From contig NZ_CP086594.1 of assembly GCF_020866845.1 (NCBI RefSeq), forward strand, positions 1,488,001-1,552,000: 64,000 nt of DNA. Direction: 5' to 3'. A program made the translations under genes and the position numbers. Positions 62,832 to 64,000 of this stretch are shown here, in pieces. The notes under the pieces were generated by a model, which was given only the letters and a program-made list of their open reading frames with translations, was not told the DNA's origin and ran no database searches. The stretch is from Sphingomonas radiodurans (GTDB taxonomy: Bacteria > Pseudomonadota > Alphaproteobacteria > Sphingomonadales > Sphingomonadaceae). Each line of letters starts with the position of its first letter. The stretch's first letter is position 1.

Positions 62832-63886
62832 GGCGGATGCTGATTGCGTGCGTCGCGCTGCTATTGCCCGCGATGGCGCCGGCGCAATCTGCTACGCAAG
62901 TTGCCGAGCGGGCCGGTTTCGTCGGCACGATTCTGATATCGCAGGGCCACGTTGTCGAGACTCGCACGAGCATCGGCAGCGCAGCGCCCACTGGCGGCGC
63001 GCCCGTCGCGACCGATGCGGTATGGCGCTGGGCGTCGGTCACCAAGCAGATCGTTGCCACGCTGGTGATGCAGGAAGTGGCGGCTGGGCGGGTCGCGCTC
63101 GACACGCCAATCGCGCGCTACCTGCCCAAGTTTCGTGGGCCCACGGCCGGTCAGATCACCGTCCGCCAACTACTGCGCCATCAGTCCGGCCTGCCCAATC
63201 CCAGCGGCGACGAAACCGCGGTGCCGGTTTACTACACCCCCAGCTACAAGGGCGATCGCAGCCCGCTGACCGGATATTGCGCCGGCAAACCGCTGACCGC
63301 TCCTGGCGGCAACTGGCAGTACAACAATTGCGATTACATCGTCGCCGGCGCACTGCTGGAGGCGGTAACCGGCAAGAGCTGGGATCGCCTGCTGCGCTAC
63401 CGGATCACCGCACCGCTGCGCCTGCGCTCGGTAAGCGCGACGCGCTCGCTGGTTGCCACCGTGCCCGGCTATGAAGACGGCAAGCCCGAGGCGCCGCAGG
63501 ATCTGGCCAGCTACGGGGCGAGTGCAGCGCTGTCAGGCACGATAGACGATCTGTGGCGGGTCGATCGTGCGCTGCTGTCGGGCCAGTTGCTTACGCCGGC
63601 TGCGCGCGCGGAACTGTGGGATGGCCAGCCGGCGCTCGGCTTCATCGCGCTTGGCCAATGGGTGTTTACGGCACCGCTGAAAGGGTGCGCGAAGCCGGTG
63701 AAGCTCGTCGAACGGCGCGGTTCGATTGGCGGGGTCGAGGTGCGCAACTTTTTACTGCCCGAGGCCGACCGGGTCGTGATTGCCTTCTCCAACCGCGCCC
63801 CGTTCGAGTTCGGCGAAGTTTGGCAGGGCAAGGGCTTTAGCCACGATCTGCTCGCCGCCGCGGCGTGCGCACCGGGGGAAAAGTGA
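62828..63886 (+). CDS. Serine hydrolase of the beta-lactamase/AmpC-like family
   Basis: A 352-residue exported protein (signal ending MAPAQS) of the class C-like serine hydrolase family. SVTK (catalytic Ser/Lys, near residue 73) and YNN (in [11 protein letters not shown]) are present, together with [15 protein letters not shown] clear KTG/HxG box is not obvious near the C terminus. Likely roles are esterase or D-aminopeptidase activity; lactamase activity should not be assumed. Coupled to pyrE on one side and to pdxJ on the other. Confidence 0.85.
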   Translation: MRRMLIACVALLLPAMAPAQSATQVAERAGFVGTILISQGHVVETRTSIGSAAPTGGAPVATDAVWRWASVTKQIVATLVMQEVAAGRVALDTPIARYLPKFRGPTAGQITVRQLLRHQSGLPNPSGDETAVPVYYTPSYKGDRSPLTGYCAGKPLTAPGGNWQYNNCDYIVAGALLEAVTGKSWDRLLRYRITAPLRLRSVSATRSLVATVPGYEDGKPEAPQDLASYGASAALSGTIDDLWRVDRALLSGQLLTPAARAELWDGQPALGFIALGQWVFTAPLKGCAKPVKLVERRGSIGGVEVRNFLLPEADRVVIAFSNRAPFEFGEVWQGKGFSHDLLAAAACAPGEK

Positions 63887-64000
63887 TGAGCGCGACGTAT
63901 CCCGCCCCCCTTCGTCTCGGCGTCAACATCGATCACGTCGCCACGGTGCGCAATGCGCGCGGCGGCGCCACGCCCGATCCGGTCCGCGCGGCGCTGCTGG
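63886..64000 (+). CDS. pdxJ: Pyridoxine 5'-phosphate synthase (5' part)
   Basis: Only the first 38 codons are in the window. The peptide reads [20 protein letters not shown], the diagnostic N terminus of PdxJ, which condenses 1-deoxyxylulose 5-phosphate with 3-amino-2-oxopropyl phosphate. The ATG overlaps the upstream TGA (TGATG). pyrE and pdxJ are frequent neighbours in alphaproteobacteria. Confidence 0.93.
   Translation, partial: MSATYPAPLRLGVNIDHVATVRNARGGATPDPVRAALL

Noticed and set aside
1..64000. CRISPR arrays, tRNA or rRNA genes, intact IS elements, integrated prophage
   Set aside because: No regular direct repeats with spacers, no cloverleaf or rRNA-like stretch, and no transposase or integrase reading frame was recognised.

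Overview
The window looks like a chromosomal segment of a sphingomonad (Alphaproteobacteria, Sphingomonadales). The evidence is the very GC-rich third codon positions, a pyrE/pdxJ pair, paired TonB-dependent receptors with Ala-rich signal peptides, a WcaI/WcaF-type exopolysaccharide locus, a solitary phaB, and abundant small palindromic repeats. I see no rRNA or tRNA gene, no CRISPR array, no intact insertion sequence and no prophage. Genes are tightly packed, with many ATGA, GTGA, TTGA and TGATG junctions that suggest translational coupling.

Layout. 0-4.4 kb: HAD dehalogenase, TPR/TonB-C protein, thioredoxin-like protein, acyl-CoA dehydrogenase. 4.6-7.8 kb: two convergent chemoreceptors, one coupled to a small membrane protein. 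8.1-9.8 kb: DEAD-box helicase with a long leader and a small ORF. 10.1-14.0 kb: ybbP-ybbA divergent from a TesA-like esterase. 14.2-18.1 kb: VOC protein, glnD, and a two-gene unit with a DUF2384 protein. 18.2-24 kb: phaB, hemH, an orphan molybdenum hydroxylase large subunit, an acyl-CoA synthetase. 24-27.4 kb: lgt, MidA-like methyltransferase, GNAT, pgeF. 27.4-36.9 kb: thrS, Uma2, TonB receptor, infC, TonB receptor, all on the minus strand. 37-41.5 kb: glycine-zipper protein, phytase-like esterase, and a type III polyketide synthase/methyltransferase/flavoprotein cluster. 41.6-46.1 kb: PBP1A, YgjP-like metallopeptidase, YcgN, SCO, ankyrin protein. 46.2-57.3 kb: exopolysaccharide locus (glycosyltransferases, acyltransferases, Wzy-like and Wzx-like proteins) holding two phage-virion-like genes. 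57.3-64 kb: alpha/beta hydrolase, DUF2490 protein, ctaC-ctaD, pyrE, serine hydrolase, start of pdxJ.

The most interesting signal lies upstream of thrS. A promoter with a 17-bp spacer fires almost exactly on the ATG of a 22-codon ORF that holds five consecutive Thr codons. It is followed by two mutually exclusive hairpins, the second ending in a T-run. This has the architecture of a threonine-responsive transcription attenuator controlling threonyl-tRNA synthetase, with a probably leaderless leader peptide. Other points are a non-canonical ATA start for infC, palindromic repeats that have entered the 5' ends of two genes (in one the start codon sits in the hairpin loop), the type III PKS trio, and a coupled 24-codon ORF before the WcaI-like gene.

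All starts, promoters and structures were read by eye. No homology search or folding program was run, so family names rest on recognised motifs.
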